Of a stretch of 64,000 bases of DNA, positions 33,547 through 45,751 are shown piece by piece (the first letter of the stretch is position 1; each line of letters starts with the position of its first letter). A program made the position numbers and the translations under genes. The DNA lies in the NCBI GenBank assembly GCA_037176885.1, contig JAWWNJ010000082.1, forward strand, positions 62,001 to 126,000. The letters are read 5' to 3'. A model generated the notes under the pieces. The model was given only the letters and a program-made list of their open reading frames with translations. It was not told the origin of the DNA and searched no databases. This DNA is from Favolaschia claudopus (lineage: Eukaryota > Basidiomycota > Agaricomycetes > Agaricales > Mycenaceae).

Positions 33547-34176
33547 CTTTATCGCTTGTTTCTTGTCTCCTACCATGGTCGTACGGCTTATCTGAAAAAT
33601 GGAGTTGTAGGAGAATCTACTTATTTAAAGCTACGAACGATAGGAACAACACGGTGTATACTTTTTTCGATATCTCTCCTCAGACGATCTTGTCTATAGC
33701 CCGGACGCCGACACGCACTGGGAGAAGCACAACGGTTGAAACGAAGCGGCCAATAAAATTTTTGTTAACATCATTCCAGCAATCGCCCCAAATTATGGCG
33801 TTGTTCTGCAGTCAAGGGGCCTGAAAAGTATGCTGCGGTGTACCACACCACCAACAGTTTCACTTCCGAGTTTGTGAGGGTATAATTTAATCCCACAAAA
33901 GAATGAGCGGGAGAAGCGGTCTGTATATTGTCGCCCGCAGAGGCGACGCTTTTGGCCGCTGTGGTGCTTGTTCGGCTCGGATGAAGGACAACGAATTTCT
34001 TTGGTACGAATACAACGGCATCACATGAATATATGGATTGAAAACCTCTTTAAGCCTTCGACATCGAAACCTTACTCGCGTCAATTTGTTCAAGATAAAC
34101 AGCATAATCCGATGGCTCGGATTGGGATGTTCCGGGCAATGTGTCTCTCTGCGAATCTCGTCAAATTCTACGTTCA
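33547..34176. other. Intergenic, downstream of the Ctr gene
   Basis: Only chance frames on both strands. No repeat or gene was recognised beyond the ABM fragment at the left. Confidence 0.35.
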
Positions 34177-34861
34177 CTAAGAAGGAGACAAGCATCGTAC
34201 CGCAAAAATCAGAAAGCCGAAAAACGCTCCAATCTGAATTCACATTAATCTAGGGACGGATATAGAAGAACAGGACACGCACGAAAATGGTCAGGATAAC
34301 AGCTCCATTGTGCGACATCGCGGCCAACATAAGAAGGTACGCGGTGCTGAATTGAATGAAATAGAACAAGCTGCGAATGACTTGCGCGAAAATTCCAGGG
34401 CTGAACAAGATAACATCCAAATCAACCCTCCCATCCACAATGTACGCGAATCAAATGCAAATGTTCACCTGAGCCCCTGTTTTTTCGTAAACGATTCAGA
34501 AACCCGACCAATGCTGAGCCGGGATTGATAGCGCCGCACAACGTATCTGTCGTATGTGCGAGACAGCCTTCGCACGCCTTCGAGTAGGACGACCACGAAG
34601 AACAGTCCGATCAACGATCCTGCGTATTGCCCTACGGAGGTCAGGTTTGAGAAGGACTGGGGCTGATTTCGAAACAAGAGGATTTACGAGAAGTACGAAT
34701 ATGCCACTGCTCGGTAACCAAGCACGCGTCGACGGTGTCCCTGGGGAATACGACACAATTAACGCTTCGTATGCGTGCAGCGAATTGGGATTATCATACC
34801 AGTTCCACAACATCGAAAGCTTGCATGTCGAAGTCGAAGTCCCGTTTGTGGCTGCGTCCAT
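34177..34861 (-). CDS. Ctr-family copper transporter
   Basis: It imports Cu(I) at the plasma or vacuolar membrane as a trimer (family knowledge). The start [23 protein letters not shown] is Ctr2-like (exons 34800-34861 and 34688-34740). TM1 is GSLIGLFFVVVLLEGVRRL (34509-34631). TM2 has FYFIQFSTAYLLMLAAM, giving a selectivity-type MLAAM instead of the usual MxxxM with both Met; the sequence here ends L-M-L-A-A-M. TM3 contains IGAFFGFLIFA, the GxxxG packing motif, after a further intron. The junction between the TM1 exon and the TM2 exon (34392-34508) could not be fixed; an acceptor at gcgcaag gives a frame that works. The N-terminal Met-rich repeats are absent. Confidence 0.72.
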
Positions 34862-35483
34862 GGTCACTTGGGAGGGTGGAAGATGGTCCTTCCTAGCAAA
34901 ATGTAGCCAATCCCTTCGTTTATGAGCAGAACTCGAATGAGAGACACCGTGACGGAAGTTTCGCGGAGGCAGATATCGACTCAGATTGCTCGGAACAGTG
35001 AAGCCATTACTCTTCAATTCAATCCTAAACGCATTGAAACCTAGCTAGCATGGAGAATGGAGACTGGGGTGATCTGATTCATTCCGAGCCTTGGCCCCTT
35101 GGCTGGACAGTTGGTAGACAAGGCGAATGCGATCAGAACAAATGGTGTTGCGATTTAGTCTAAGAGAACAGCTCGAGCTAGCATTTCCAGAAAAAAGCCA
35201 GCCACAATCATACGCAGTGAACATTTGAGAATTGGGGTCCGCAGAGTACTGCCTGAGTGAGAACATGGGAGAATGGAGGAAACGAAGAAGTTCTAAATCG
35301 GGCTGTCAATGATGCTTATGCCAGTACCGCTTCTTGCTCAACCCGATTTATCGAGTAAGTATGCGCATCGACCATGGGTCCTTGACTTCGACAACTGCTC
35401 AAATCAACACGGAGTTCCGGCAAGATCAGCTTAAAGAGCCACAAAACATAATAAGTATGGAAAAGCGCTCAGAAAAGTCATTA
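34862..35483. other. Intergenic between Ctr and FunK1 genes
   Basis: Upstream DNA of the Ctr gene and downstream DNA of FunK1. No open frame with support. Confidence 0.35.
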
Positions 35484-38433
35484 TCATCGATTTCGTTTCC
35501 CCCCGGACCGCTTCCCTTGGACGGTCTCTGCGACTTTCGAGGCAGAGTTGTTATGGCGCGCCGACCGACGTCGTGTTTCCTCCGTCTTGTTCTCCCTGCG
35601 TTCCTCCCCACCGTCATTACGGCCGTGGCCTGTTTTGGACTTCTTCGTATTCCTTGATTCGGATCCTGCCTCGCCATCACCCCCAGACGAGGGAGAGACG
35701 ATCGGCTCGTCTAGTTCGGCGGTGGCGCGTGTGCGCTTGGATCCCCGCGACTGGACGACCCCGGATTGTGCCTGGGACTGAGACTGACGAATCTGATTGT
35801 TCGCGGGAATGGCGCTCGGGACCACGTAGTCGATGGCAGGCACCTCAGGTTCGCTGAAAGGAATCTTGATGGATTCCTTAAAGGCCAGGCTGACTTTGTG
35901 AAAAGTTATCGTCTCGCGCTGCTGACCATAAACGTCGCCCGGATACTGTCTGGCGACCAGCCGTCGAAGTGAGTCTTCTAGTTTGAAGAGAGGCTCGGTG
36001 GCCAGGCGGGACAGGAACTGGGGTTCTTGCAGCCAAGACACCTTCGCATCGACACCTTTGGCAAATAACCTGTTGCAAGCAAGAGCACCGTTAGGATGCC
36101 CGTGCTGTGTGTGTCGGAGAATCATCCAGACGAGGAGCCAGTACACGGATTCCAGGTCGTGTGCAGGTTCACGCGTCACAGCGGATAGATCCACACGTGG
36201 TACCCAGATCTCCTTCACGTCGGTCATCGCGTCGTCACCGTCACCGTCGTCGAACATATTGGCCATCGCTTTCATTTCTGCGGCTTTGGCGATGTTCTCC
36301 GCAGTGATGCGCTCTTGATGGTCACTTTCGTTCTGAGTTTGGCCGACTGCCGTGGCACCTTGATTACCGGCAGCTGCCTGAGCTTTGAGTATTTCGATGG
36401 CCATGAACGGTTCAGTTCCCTGTGGTTCTTTTAGCCGTGAAAAGCCGCAGAAAAGTTCAACGCTTACAGTGAATTCCTTCAGGCTCTTGCTCACGTCGTG
36501 GTATTTTTTGCTCGCCTTTATCCGATCTGCGTCCGGAAAGGCCTCGTGAAACCGCCTCAAACCGTCCACGGTGAATTCGGCGTAATCCCAATCAAGAAGG
36601 AAGCCCTTGGAGGGAGACAATTCTTGTAAGAGGACGTTGCCTTCGCTAACATCGCGATGGAGCACGCCAGCTAAAGATGCGAAGTGAAGATCTGAGAGTG
36701 GTGATGTTGAGTCGAGGAATGAACAAAACAAGAAGACATACGCTGAACGGCAGTACATAGCGCCCTCCATAGGATTTCAGCCGACCCAAATTTGTTCAGA
36801 GGACCTCCCACTGGCGTAAGAAGGGTCCGCATGTGACGACGTTCCCAATGTTCAAAGTCTTTCAACCCCAAGAAGACTGTACGATGAAGCTCCGAGTCCC
36901 AGCCCTTGCCATCATCCGCAAGGTCGACGCTACCGAGGCATTGCGCCATTCCATCCATGGACTTGTTGTTTGTTGTGCAGTAATGCGCTATCGCGTCGTA
37001 GTAATCCACCTCAGGGCGTCGGCAAGTCTGCCGCCATGAGTCCTAAGAAGTTAGTGAGCGGAGAGTGATCAGAAAAAGGGTAATCTTTTCAGAATGTGAA
37101 CGTACCTTCAACGCGCGAACCGTGAGAGGCTTGCCTTCGCCTTTTAAATCTTCCTCCAAAATCACACGATATACCTGGGTAGTTCGACCAAAGAGGCCGT
37201 CCGCGGTGGAAAGAGGAGGGCCGAATGTCAAACAGTCAACGACCGTGCTCTTTCGAGAGACGTTTCCCTTGTCGTCGATTTCCTCCTCGAAGAGAGCGGC
37301 CTTGATGCACAGACTGTTTCGCGTGGCATCCTCGAGTGTCGGGAATTTGTTTTTATAAAACTCGATCCCTTGCAACCTCTTCCAGAGGGCTTTCTTGACT
37401 TTCTTTGGGGGCACAGAGACGGTGTCGTCGTCACCGACCATGCGCCCAGGCTTCGCGTTGTAGAGGCGATAAAAGAATTTCGGGAGGAGTTCCTTCTCGG
37501 TAAGCCAGTCGAAAGCCTCGGTGGCAATGAAGCCACCACGGTCGAAGCGAAGGATGCGCGTCATGCGGCCTTTGAATACTGCAATCACATACACATGGCA
37601 GCCGCTGTGCGTGACGGACAGGCTGCGAGCACTTTTCCCGAGCTGCGTGAGCGCGTCGTGCGCGTAGGCTGTGTCTTTGATATTGCCGTTTGCATCGAAA
37701 ATGTCGATCTCGAATTTGAGCTCGATGACTAATCCAGCGTGGATCCAGTGCCAGTGCTCGATGGTGATGCGCTCGAGCGTGATTCCCGGACGCCCTGTGG
37801 TAATGTCGGGCCTTGTGTCATGTTCGCCTTTGAAGACTGCTTTGAAAAATGTATTGTGCGTGTCCGCTACGACAGGTCGGGTAGCCGCCGGAAATTCCCC
37901 GAATACTTTTTCGAGAAACTCGAGCTAGAGGGACGATGAGGGAAGATGAGCGCACGTAAAAGAGTGGGTATAACCATTCGTCTCACCAGTGGTTTGCTCG
38001 TGTCGTCCTCGTTGCGGGCTTCCTTGAGCTGCTCCTCAATAACCTTGAACAAGGCTCTACATTTGTTGACTATTGCTGGAATCTTCTTCTGTTCCTTAGG
38101 AGCCGATGGGAGCAAGTCAATGAGCTCGGTGGCAGGGATAACCCCAATGAATTTATCACTCATGCCGTCTGCCCACTGACGTTTCTGACCGGGATCGTCT
38201 TGCTTGAATTCCTCGAGGGTACGGGGCTGATTTTGTTGGCCGATTCTAGATTTCTGGGGAGAAAGAGACGCCGACGCTGGGATAGAGCAACCAGCTGTGG
38301 GCGGAGTTCGCTGACCGGCGGCGTCGGAACGCGAAGCAGGTTGAGGGGGAACGGTGGTTGACGCGTGAGACGCGTCGAGTGTAGCAGAAGATTCGCCGGG
38401 GACCGACGCAAATTTACTGGTGGTGGTAGACAT
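35484..38433 (-). CDS. FunK1 fungal-specific protein kinase-like protein
   Basis: Five exons (37987-38433, 37106-37924, 36742-37042, 36468-36670, 35484-36419) give 901 residues. The kinase is split around insertions as in the FunK1 family: GVLHRDVSEGNVLL (catalytic loop, HRD and N), GFLLDWDYAEF (DFG equivalent, LDWD), GTEPFMAIEIL (APE-like), and HDLESVYWLLVWMIL. The N-terminal region has GRPGITLERITIEHWHW and TRILRFDRGGFIATEAFDWL. The C-terminal tail is basic and Ser-rich with KRSGGKRNR, probably nuclear. FunK1 genes are expanded in mushroom-forming fungi; the substrates are unknown. Confidence 0.9.
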
Positions 38434-38620
38434 GGTTAGAGTTGAGAGTGGCCAAAAAGAAAAGAGACACAAATAGTCCACTCACCCAAATTCAAAGCGT
38501 CCCTCAACAACTGGGTGGCAAGTCAAGAACAATGTGTCACGGACTGTCACGTGTGACTGATCGTGTCTGGACTTCTCCCGATTTGGAAATGCAAGTTCAA
38601 AGCGTTGATCCCAGTACAAG

Positions 38621-38768
38621 ATACTGTACTATTTCGACCGTAACTTCAACGAAGTTGGAATTTTTTCACTCCGAGGAGCCCGAAAGATTTTGAATTAAGG
38701 CGATCTTTGCACAGATCAAACAAAGTAGGCTGTGACCTGACTGAAGTTGTGGTCGAAATGGTACAGTA
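38621..38768. repeat. Small foldback element with 27-bp inverted arms
   Basis: The left arm (38621-38648: actgtact-atttcgaccg-taacttca) and the right arm (38742-38768, inverse complement with about four mismatches) are separated by about 93 bases. A transcript would fold into a long hairpin. It resembles a miniature inverted-repeat element; no clear target duplication was found. Confidence 0.5.
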
Positions 38769-39062
38769 GTGTGCAGCGAGGAAAACGTCCCACATTCTGC
38801 ACCCGCGACTCCTAGATCCCGAAGTCCCGTTCAGAGCGTTCTTGCGCTTTTGAGAATCCAATCAGAAGTCAGGACGGGAAAGTTGAAGGGAATCGACACA
38901 TGAGCGTGAACACTCGAAGAACGAAACGAGAAGCAGATTGATTCGTTTCAACAGAGTCCACTAAACATCAACACATTTACGACGAATGATTAATGAAACC
39001 GAATGCATATGGACCTGTTACGGGCAAAGAAAATCAGATTGCAGAACTGGAAAATATTAATA

Positions 39063-40530
39063 CGACTTATCGGAGATCAATACATTCTTGTTCGAGCCAC
39101 ACCATCGTCCCAGTAACCGAACAAAACGATAGTTAAAATACATCTAAGAAGTAGGAAAAAAAGACTCACGGTCACTTCTGAGTGACCCTATTTCGAAAGG
39201 TGCATAAGAACGGTCGAGCATAAGAAAGAAGTGTGAAGAGGAGTCAATGAACCGGAAATGGGTTGGTGTAAATTTGTGCCTCGAAGCGCCGAAGAGGGAC
39301 CAGCCTTAAGAAGAATCCGTTAGCTTCAAGCACGGGAGGAGTGGATGGACCTACCCGGCCGCGGACGAGCATCGCCACCATGCGAGAAAAGATAGAGAAA
39401 CAGCCCTGGAAACACGAAATCAGAAAAAGACAAAACAAAGCTCGCAGAACGGTTGGAACCTACTGGAATGCAGACCAGCCTCGCCACCATATGTATCCCT
39501 GGGTCGAAAAGAATCTGGCTCTGTGAATGTCCGGTCAACGAAAATGCCAAGGCAAAGAAAGAAGTAAGAAAGCTCACCGGATGCGAAACCGAATCCCGCC
39601 ACCATCATCCCCAAACTGCTCCGGGTATTATACCGACCGCATCCGAAGACCGTCGTCGTAGCTTGACTGTGGTTGTCAAGTAGGTTCCGAATCCATAAAA
39701 CTCACGTTCGACCGCATCCTAAGACGGTCGCCCGCTCGTCGTCAATTCGAATCGCATCAACCAACCCCGCACCCAACAACTCCACCCCAGCCACCGACTT
39801 AGAGCTTCCTACCGAGACATCTTTTGAACTTGACGAGCTTCTCCATACGACCGCGTCCAAAAATGTCTTCGCATAACTCGAACAGGTTGCGCGGCGCCAG
39901 CAGCGACTCGTCAAAGGGGACGACCGTCTCCGGCACAGGAAGAGCAAAGTCAGGGCTCACCACGCACTCGCGCCTGTAATGTTTCTTCTTTTGCACGAAC
40001 TCCGGGTCCTTGCGAGGGGGTACTACGTAGAGGATCCAGGGCTCCGGTGCGCTGACAGGTACAGGTGTTTCGAGGAGGACCCAAGGCTCTGGCTCCAGCG
40101 AAGGCACACTGACAGTTGAGCAAGGCAAAGGCGGAAGCGAGCACGTAGGAGGGGGACCAGGACGCGGGCAGTTATACAATGAAGCAGGCATTTTTTTTGT
40201 TAACAGGGTAAGCAGTTAAACCGATTGTGTGTTGTGCTCGGAAGCGGGGTGTTTTGGCTGGGGGTGGGGTTTGATTTATACCTTTCAAGGGGAGCTGGGA
40301 AGCGCAATCACAGACATGGATATTTGAAAATCAACGCTTCCGCACAGCGGAAGTAAAGTTCTGAAACCTTGTTGCTCGGGCATAGAGGTCGAGGGTCTGG
40401 CGGCCGCAAAGCGAAATAAAGGCATTCAAGCCTGAGCCCAATGCTAATCCTGAACTTTCTTATCATTTGAGGCCCAAATGAGGACGTGGCAGCGCGCGTT
40501 GGTGGAGGTTGAGTTCAAGGAGGTATTTCC
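39063..40530 (-). repeat. Inverted 1.5 kb duplication, left copy
   Basis: It matches 51668-53152 in the opposite orientation. The core (39800-40475) is nearly identical; the ends are progressively more diverged, with shared strings such as gggacgatgg and gtcggtcactggg / ggttactggg. The small proline-rich gene is in the core. Confidence 0.85.
39799..40191 (-). CDS. Small proline-rich protein, 130 residues (copy 1)
   Basis: A single exon. The first half is Pro/Cys/Ser-rich (MPASLYNCPRPGPPPT, then repeated EPEPWVLLETPVP and APEPWILYVVPP). The second half is basic and ordered (RKDPEFVQKKKHYRREC, then LFELCEDIFGRGRMEKLVKF). No signal peptide. Compared with the copy at 52014-52406 there are only a few amino-acid changes. 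In the last 30 codons most base changes are silent in this frame, and even the stop differs (TAA here, TGA there), which is good evidence that this frame is the coding one. No family was recognised. Confidence 0.72.
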   Translation of the reverse strand: MPASLYNCPRPGPPPTCSLPPLPCSTVSVPSLEPEPWVLLETPVPVSAPEPWILYVVPPRKDPEFVQKKKHYRRECVVSPDFALPVPETVVPFDESLLAPRNLFELCEDIFGRGRMEKLVKFKRCLGRKL

Positions 40531-40604
40531 GAATACGGCTTACGAACAAACACCCGTAAGCAGTGGCAGTGGCTGAGTAAACACGCTCTTCTGGACTTGC
40601 GACG

Positions 40605-41079
40605 ATGTCGACGACTGCACTGCCTGCTGCTCTCTTTGAAAGCCTTCTCCTGAAACTAGTAGCTGTTCTAGAACTCACCCAGCGGCCAGAAGGAATCGTC
40701 ACTCCTCAAGCCAAACAGGCCGTGTTACAAGCAGTCAGCGTCTCGGCGACTCTTGTGCTGGCCTGCGACTCACGTTCGACAGACGAATGACTTCAAAAGC
40801 ACTCTCAACCAAGCAAAAGATATCTCGACGCGTCTGCCAGGTGGCGAACTTCTGATTGAAGACCAAATTGAAGTTATCGAAATGCTAACGGAGCTGAGGG
40901 ATCGCAAACGGTACGTGTATTTCACTGTCTTTGTCCAATGAATCTTTATCTCAATCGATGGCTACAGACAGCAACTAGCAGAATTTGCATCGCGTGCGGT
41001 GGCAGCTTCTTCTGCGTCTGCGGTCGAGCATCGCATGGAGGTTGACTCGATGGCGTCTACACCTTTTCATGAACCATGA
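40605..41079 (+). CDS. MED9: Mediator subunit 9-like protein
   Basis: Three exons (40605-40733, 40783-40910, 40968-41079) give 122 residues. A short helical protein: ALFESLLLKLVAVLELTQR, then TNDFKSTLNQAKDISTRLPGG, then IEVIEMLTELRDRKRQQLAE. The LPGGELLIEDQ turn and the final coiled helix with KRQQLAEF match fungal Mediator subunit 9, a middle-module subunit that links RNA polymerase II to regulators. The C-terminus is short and acidic. Very short fungal proteins of this kind are easily missed; the call rests on motif and size. Confidence 0.65.
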
Positions 41080-43014
41080 CGGGGCTCCATCGGTGTGAAC
41101 CGAGCTACCAGCGAAGTTCCAGCCTGCTGCCAGGCTGTACACCTCACCACCGACGCTCGTCCATTGGTATTTCGCGCCTCATTTCTCGTCGTGCGCGACG
41201 CAGTCCCAGAATAATAATAATAATAATAAGGCACAAGGTCCCACGCAGGGTACGGCCAACTCATACTCCAAACTTTGGTGACCTGACCCTCAAGGAGCCC
41301 TCTACCAAATGCCCGGAAGTACAAGCTAATTCTGTAAAGACAAACAAAACCTGTAAAAATTTCAGTAAATCAAGCACTTCTTTTACCATTTCCCATCCGT
41401 TCTCAAATCCAGCCCACTCTTTGACCGCCAACCTGAATCACCATCGTCCAAACAATTTCCGAAACCAGACTGACGGCGACTGCAGAGCAAGGATTGCTCC
41501 TCCGACTGTCATCGACCATGGTACAGGCCTCCATTTCCCGTCAATCCCCGGCTCCTTCGCCCCAAAACCCAAACACCTGAATTCATCCCCATCTCAATTG
41601 ACCTTTCCTATCGTCTCGAGTATTCTTCCTCCCTTCTCGACCTTTCATCCCCTTCACTTTTCCTCCGTTATAATACTTCCCCATTCTATGCCCTGCACTT
41701 GTTTCCCTTCCTCTTCCCGCACGATCTCGGAGACTTTGGAGACGACAAGTGATCCACCAAACGCAGTAACGGCTGAATGCCGCCAACAGTAGAGACCCCG
41801 CTCGCTAAGCATGGCACAGCAGGGTGGGGGGATTGAGTGTTGCAACGGCGAAGGAGCAGGAGCGAGAGCAAGTACAGCCGCGAGAAGCGGTACGGCCGCA
41901 GGGAGGGGAGCGGAGACGAGAGTAGAAAGCCAGCCACAGCGGGTAGGGAATCAAGTGTAACCCCCACAAGGCGGGGGTGAGCGACGTGACGGCAGGGCTA
42001 TCCCAACCGACATCACAGCTGCTGATCGAGTCGTTGTTGACAGAGTCGTCGTCCCACCACACTGAGTCCATAACCCCCCATTGAACAGAATCTGGTCGTA
42101 CCACAGCCTATGATGGGTGGATATCCTTCATTCCTACCCCATTCATTCCTTTCTAATCCTTCTCCAACCCCTTCTGATCCTTTCTTCCATCCGAGCGGTG
42201 AGGTATCGCATGCCTCTTCAGCACCATCAAGCGAAACATCATGACAGCACAGACAGCCACAGTGTGAGGTATCTGGCCAATGCCAGCGCAAGGCGAATGC
42301 GGTGGGGCACTGGCAGATGTGGCTAGTGATAAGTAGCGGGTGCGAGGCAACGGCGGTAGACATGAGAAGAGGGTTTGCCCTCAGGAATCTTCCAAGACCT
42401 CCAAGAAAGCGAGCGGAGGATTGGTCATGCTTAAAAGCCCGTGTAGGCTGCGCAGTCGAAGGCAACACAATTCGGGTGGGTGATGACGGACGCGAAAGGA
42501 GTGGCCCTTGACCGTTGGAGACAAACACAGAGACCGCCTATTGCAATGTCGCGAGGGAGAACGAATGACCGCGGCGGCGCATGGCTCATACCTAACTCGC
42601 CGCTGCTGGGGACCTCATCAGGCCCATGCGGTCCATAATCGTCCCTCACAAGACCACCAGACGACTCCTACCATCCTCGAGCCTCCGCCAACGACATCCT
42701 GATGCCTAAATTCCATCAGCTGCTCAAGCCCCTCCTTCCAGCCTTCCCAAGGCTTTCCTTCCGACCTTCGCAAACCATCCTTACGCACCCTTCCGAGCCC
42801 TTCTTTCAAGAGACGGGTATCCTTGCGCTTCTCATACCTCCAGTCTTGGCGAGGGCTACGCAAAGAAAGAAGGTGCATGAAAGCTGGACGTGAATATTTG
42901 TTATACACATGCGCATAGAGTAAATGCCAGATAGCAAGCAATCCAATGTAGAATAGTCGTAGATCAATCGTGTCGTCGTGTGTACCAGAATTCAATAAAA
43001 AGCATGCAACAAAC
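41080..43014. other. 1.9 kb without a supported gene
   Basis: Open frames on both strands (for example 41076-41792 plus and 42013-42528 minus) lack motifs, consistent exon structure and homologues in the window. The stretch 41570-41720 is pyrimidine-rich. A perfect hairpin of five G-C pairs (cccccacaaggcggggg) is at 41961-41977. Possibly long 3' UTRs or a non-coding transcript. Confidence 0.4.
41211..41229 (+). repeat. (ATA)6 microsatellite
   Basis: A 19-base trinucleotide tract, ataataataataataataa, lies downstream of MED9. Confidence 0.9.
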
Positions 43015-45751
43015 TCATCCGTCCGAACCAGGAGGCAAACTGCCATCAACCATATACCGCGCAACATCCGCCGCACGAAGCATAGCCTGCGAAACATCCC
43101 GCCTCTCCAGGTCCCTAAGTTCCTCCACATTCCCCTCCGCATACGTAGTAAACTGCGGCGACGGTGGTGTCGCAACACGTCCATTCAAGTGAATTCGCGC
43201 ATTGCGCACACTACTACTCCTACCAACCGCATCCCTACTGCTGCTCGGCCGCTGCTGTCCACGCCGAGGCGGACTCTCCGTAACCCGCCCCTTCTGCATC
43301 CGCGCAAACGCAGCAGCACGCGAATGCGAAGGGGGTGAATATTCAGACTCTGCAAGAATGTCCCGGTCAAGCGGCTGCGGGTGGAATTCCTCCGCTTGCT
43401 GCCGTTTCTTACGGTGCGACGACCCGTCCCGAGTCGCATTTGTCTTTGCGGATGCACCAGAGTGCTGCCGCCGATGACGGAGCGCAAAGGGCTCTTCAGG
43501 ATGTTCAGGCGAGCTACGAAGCGCACTCATACCAGAGGATCGCCTGTGGTGGCGTAGCTCAGAGCGCTCGGGTGAAGACGGAGGAAGAGGTGACTCATCC
43601 GTACCCCGCAGAGCAGCTTCCCCCACCGCCTCCGCAGACCGTCGCATACGATGTAGCACTTCATCGGTCTTATGTAGATCATTCGTCCGAGCGAAGACGT
43701 TGCGCACGACCTCGAGACCGAAGCCATGATTCTTGGCCATGGAATCCAAAGCCTGCATACCGATCTGCTCGGCGATGTCACGCTCAGAGGATGGACCAGG
43801 GGTCACCGTTGTGGACGCCGGGACAGAACCTGGGCGGGGACGCGGTGAGAAAAGCGAATGCCGGCGCGGAACGGCCTCGCGAACACGCAATGAAGGTGCG
43901 CGTGGAGGAAGCGACTGACGGGGTCTAGCAGGTCTACCCGCTGAGTTCTGCATACGATCAAAATCGATTCTCGGTAACGGGGCTGGTAGCGGGAAGCTAT
44001 GTCGGCGCGTGTCGTCTGCGAGCCGACTTGTCGGAACGCGTTTGTAGCCAAGCGGCAGCGCGTCCTGCGTTCGTTTGGATTTCTTCTCGAGTGGGGTACC
44101 AGATCGTGGTTCAAGACGTGAAGAAGTGAAACGCGGGGGAGCTGGAGATGGAAGACGATACGGAGGGTGGGTATTTTCAGCGCGTGGACTCGCCGCGCGC
44201 GAGCGGCGTGACCGACTGCCCTCTTCCACGCTGCCGACGGATCGATCCTGATTACGGAGACTACCGCCACTACTGAAGCCGCCGCCGGTGAAGGAGAGTC
44301 GTGGAAGGACTCTCAAGGAATTATTTCGGGGACTGCTTTCATCACGAATAGGCCGACTGCTCGAGACAGCTCGAACAGAGCTCGGGGGACTGGCCCGTGG
44401 CAATCGCGACTTCAGAGGTGAAGGCACGGAATCGACGGGGGAACTAGTCGTCGAACCGTCGATGGGTGATCCCCAGTCTAAAGGACTCTGTGGCAGATCT
44501 GTATGTTGGCTACGACGACTCTGAGGTGGGGACCTTGTAAACGACCGTTGGTGGGGCGTCTGACTAAGCTGCGGCTCCGTTTGCAGTAAAGCTACACGGC
44601 GCGACGACGCTGGGGGAAGTTGAACGCGAGATGAGGAAGCGACGGCGTTCACTTGGGGTGGTGGACGACGAGGAGCGACGGCTTGCGAAGGACTTGACTC
44701 GGTATTCTTCTTTCTTCTGACATGGGGGTCAGACTCCATGTCATCTCCAGCTCGCGTAGGAGGGACCTGCGACGGTTTCTGCATGGCGTCCACATCACTG
44801 CTTTTCCCACCGGTCCCCGCAAAGAATGCGCGGAAGGGGCGCTCTAAGATCTTTGGTAGAGCACGGGTGGGACGTTTCGGACTAGGTAATGAGATGCTCG
44901 TGTTGGAAGTCACAGATGCTCGAGACTCGGACGCGGTTGTTGGAGGGCGAGAACGCGCGTCAGTCGTCGTCGTCGGTGTGGGAGGGATGGAAGCAAAGTA
45001 ATCCGAGTCGGGGTCGTGTCTGAGTGGGGGTTTGACTCTCGGTGCGGGGCGACGAATTGGGGAGACCGGGTGGGCCTGAGTGGGCGCGCGATCGTTCGGG
45101 GGCTGATCCAACTCTGCGATGTCGGGGTAGATATCGGGAACATGTGTTCGGGGCCGCGAAGTTGATCTAAAATGAGGGAGAATGAGTAGACAACGATGAA
45201 TGTAGGATAGAAGCCGCACTTGACCGCCTCCGTTACCTCCTCCACGCTCTCATCACTGTCACTTGCGTGCTTGACGCGCTTGCGTGCATCTCCAGAAGAG
45301 GCGCGTTTACGTTTGAGTTCCGAGTGTTCGACACCCTCCACATCCGACTCAGAGTCTTTGGGTTTCTGAGTTCCGTTGATCCAGCCTGAGTTTTCGGTAG
45401 GCCAGCCTTTTTTCTTCTGGTATGCCTTAATTCGCCTATTGAACTCCGCCTGATTCTTTACATATCGATCCCGCCAGCCACTCCATGAATGGCGAGAGCT
45501 CCACTTCCATTTGTTTTGTACCTGAGGCAACCAAGCGTCTGAGTAAGAGAATAGAGCAAGAGAAACGCGCGTACATTTGCAGCCAAGGTTTTATAGACTA
45601 CGTTCCCACTGCGACCTTTCTCCCCGGGATTATGCTTGGCCAGGTATTTTATCAGCAGACTGTCATCGTCTTCTGTGAATGGGTTGCGACCCCCGCTAGT
45701 AAAGAGCCTCAGCACCAAATATGAGGGAAGGAAAGCGGCAGACTTTAACAT
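43015..45751 (-). CDS. RAP1: Rap1-type Myb-domain protein, likely telomeric
   Basis: Three exons (45575-45751, 45220-45521, 43015-45166) give 876 residues. After a short start, GGRNPFTEDDDSLLIKYLA and RSGNVVYKTLAAN, then WSSRHSWSGWRDRYVKNQ form a single Myb-like domain of the Rap1/TERF2IP kind, split by an intron after KTLAAN. A nuclear basic patch (ELKRKRASSGDARKRVK) follows. About 450 residues are disordered and Ser/Pro/Arg-rich. Near the C-terminus is a small helical region (SERDIAEQIGMQALDSMAKN) that could be the Rap1 C-terminal interaction domain. In fungi Rap1 acts at telomeres and in silencing; function here is by inference. No BRCT domain is visible. Confidence 0.68.

Noticed and set aside
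34250..34438. 62-residue membrane peptide as a separate small gene
   Set aside because: Its hydrophobic segment is TM2 of the Ctr transporter; the stop used by the frame lies in an intron.
41076..41792. 238-codon open frame downstream of MED9
   Set aside because: Low-complexity, no motif, no splice support, and several overlapping frames on the other strand are of similar length.
43335..43928. 197-codon plus-strand frame
   Set aside because: It is antisense to the clearly coding Rap1-type exon and follows its Ser/Arg codon bias.
45751..45751. Mitochondrial targeting of the Rap1-type protein from its start MLKSAAFLPSYLVLRLF
   Set aside because: The Myb domain and nuclear-type basic patches fit a nuclear protein better; the short start may instead reflect an uncertain first exon.
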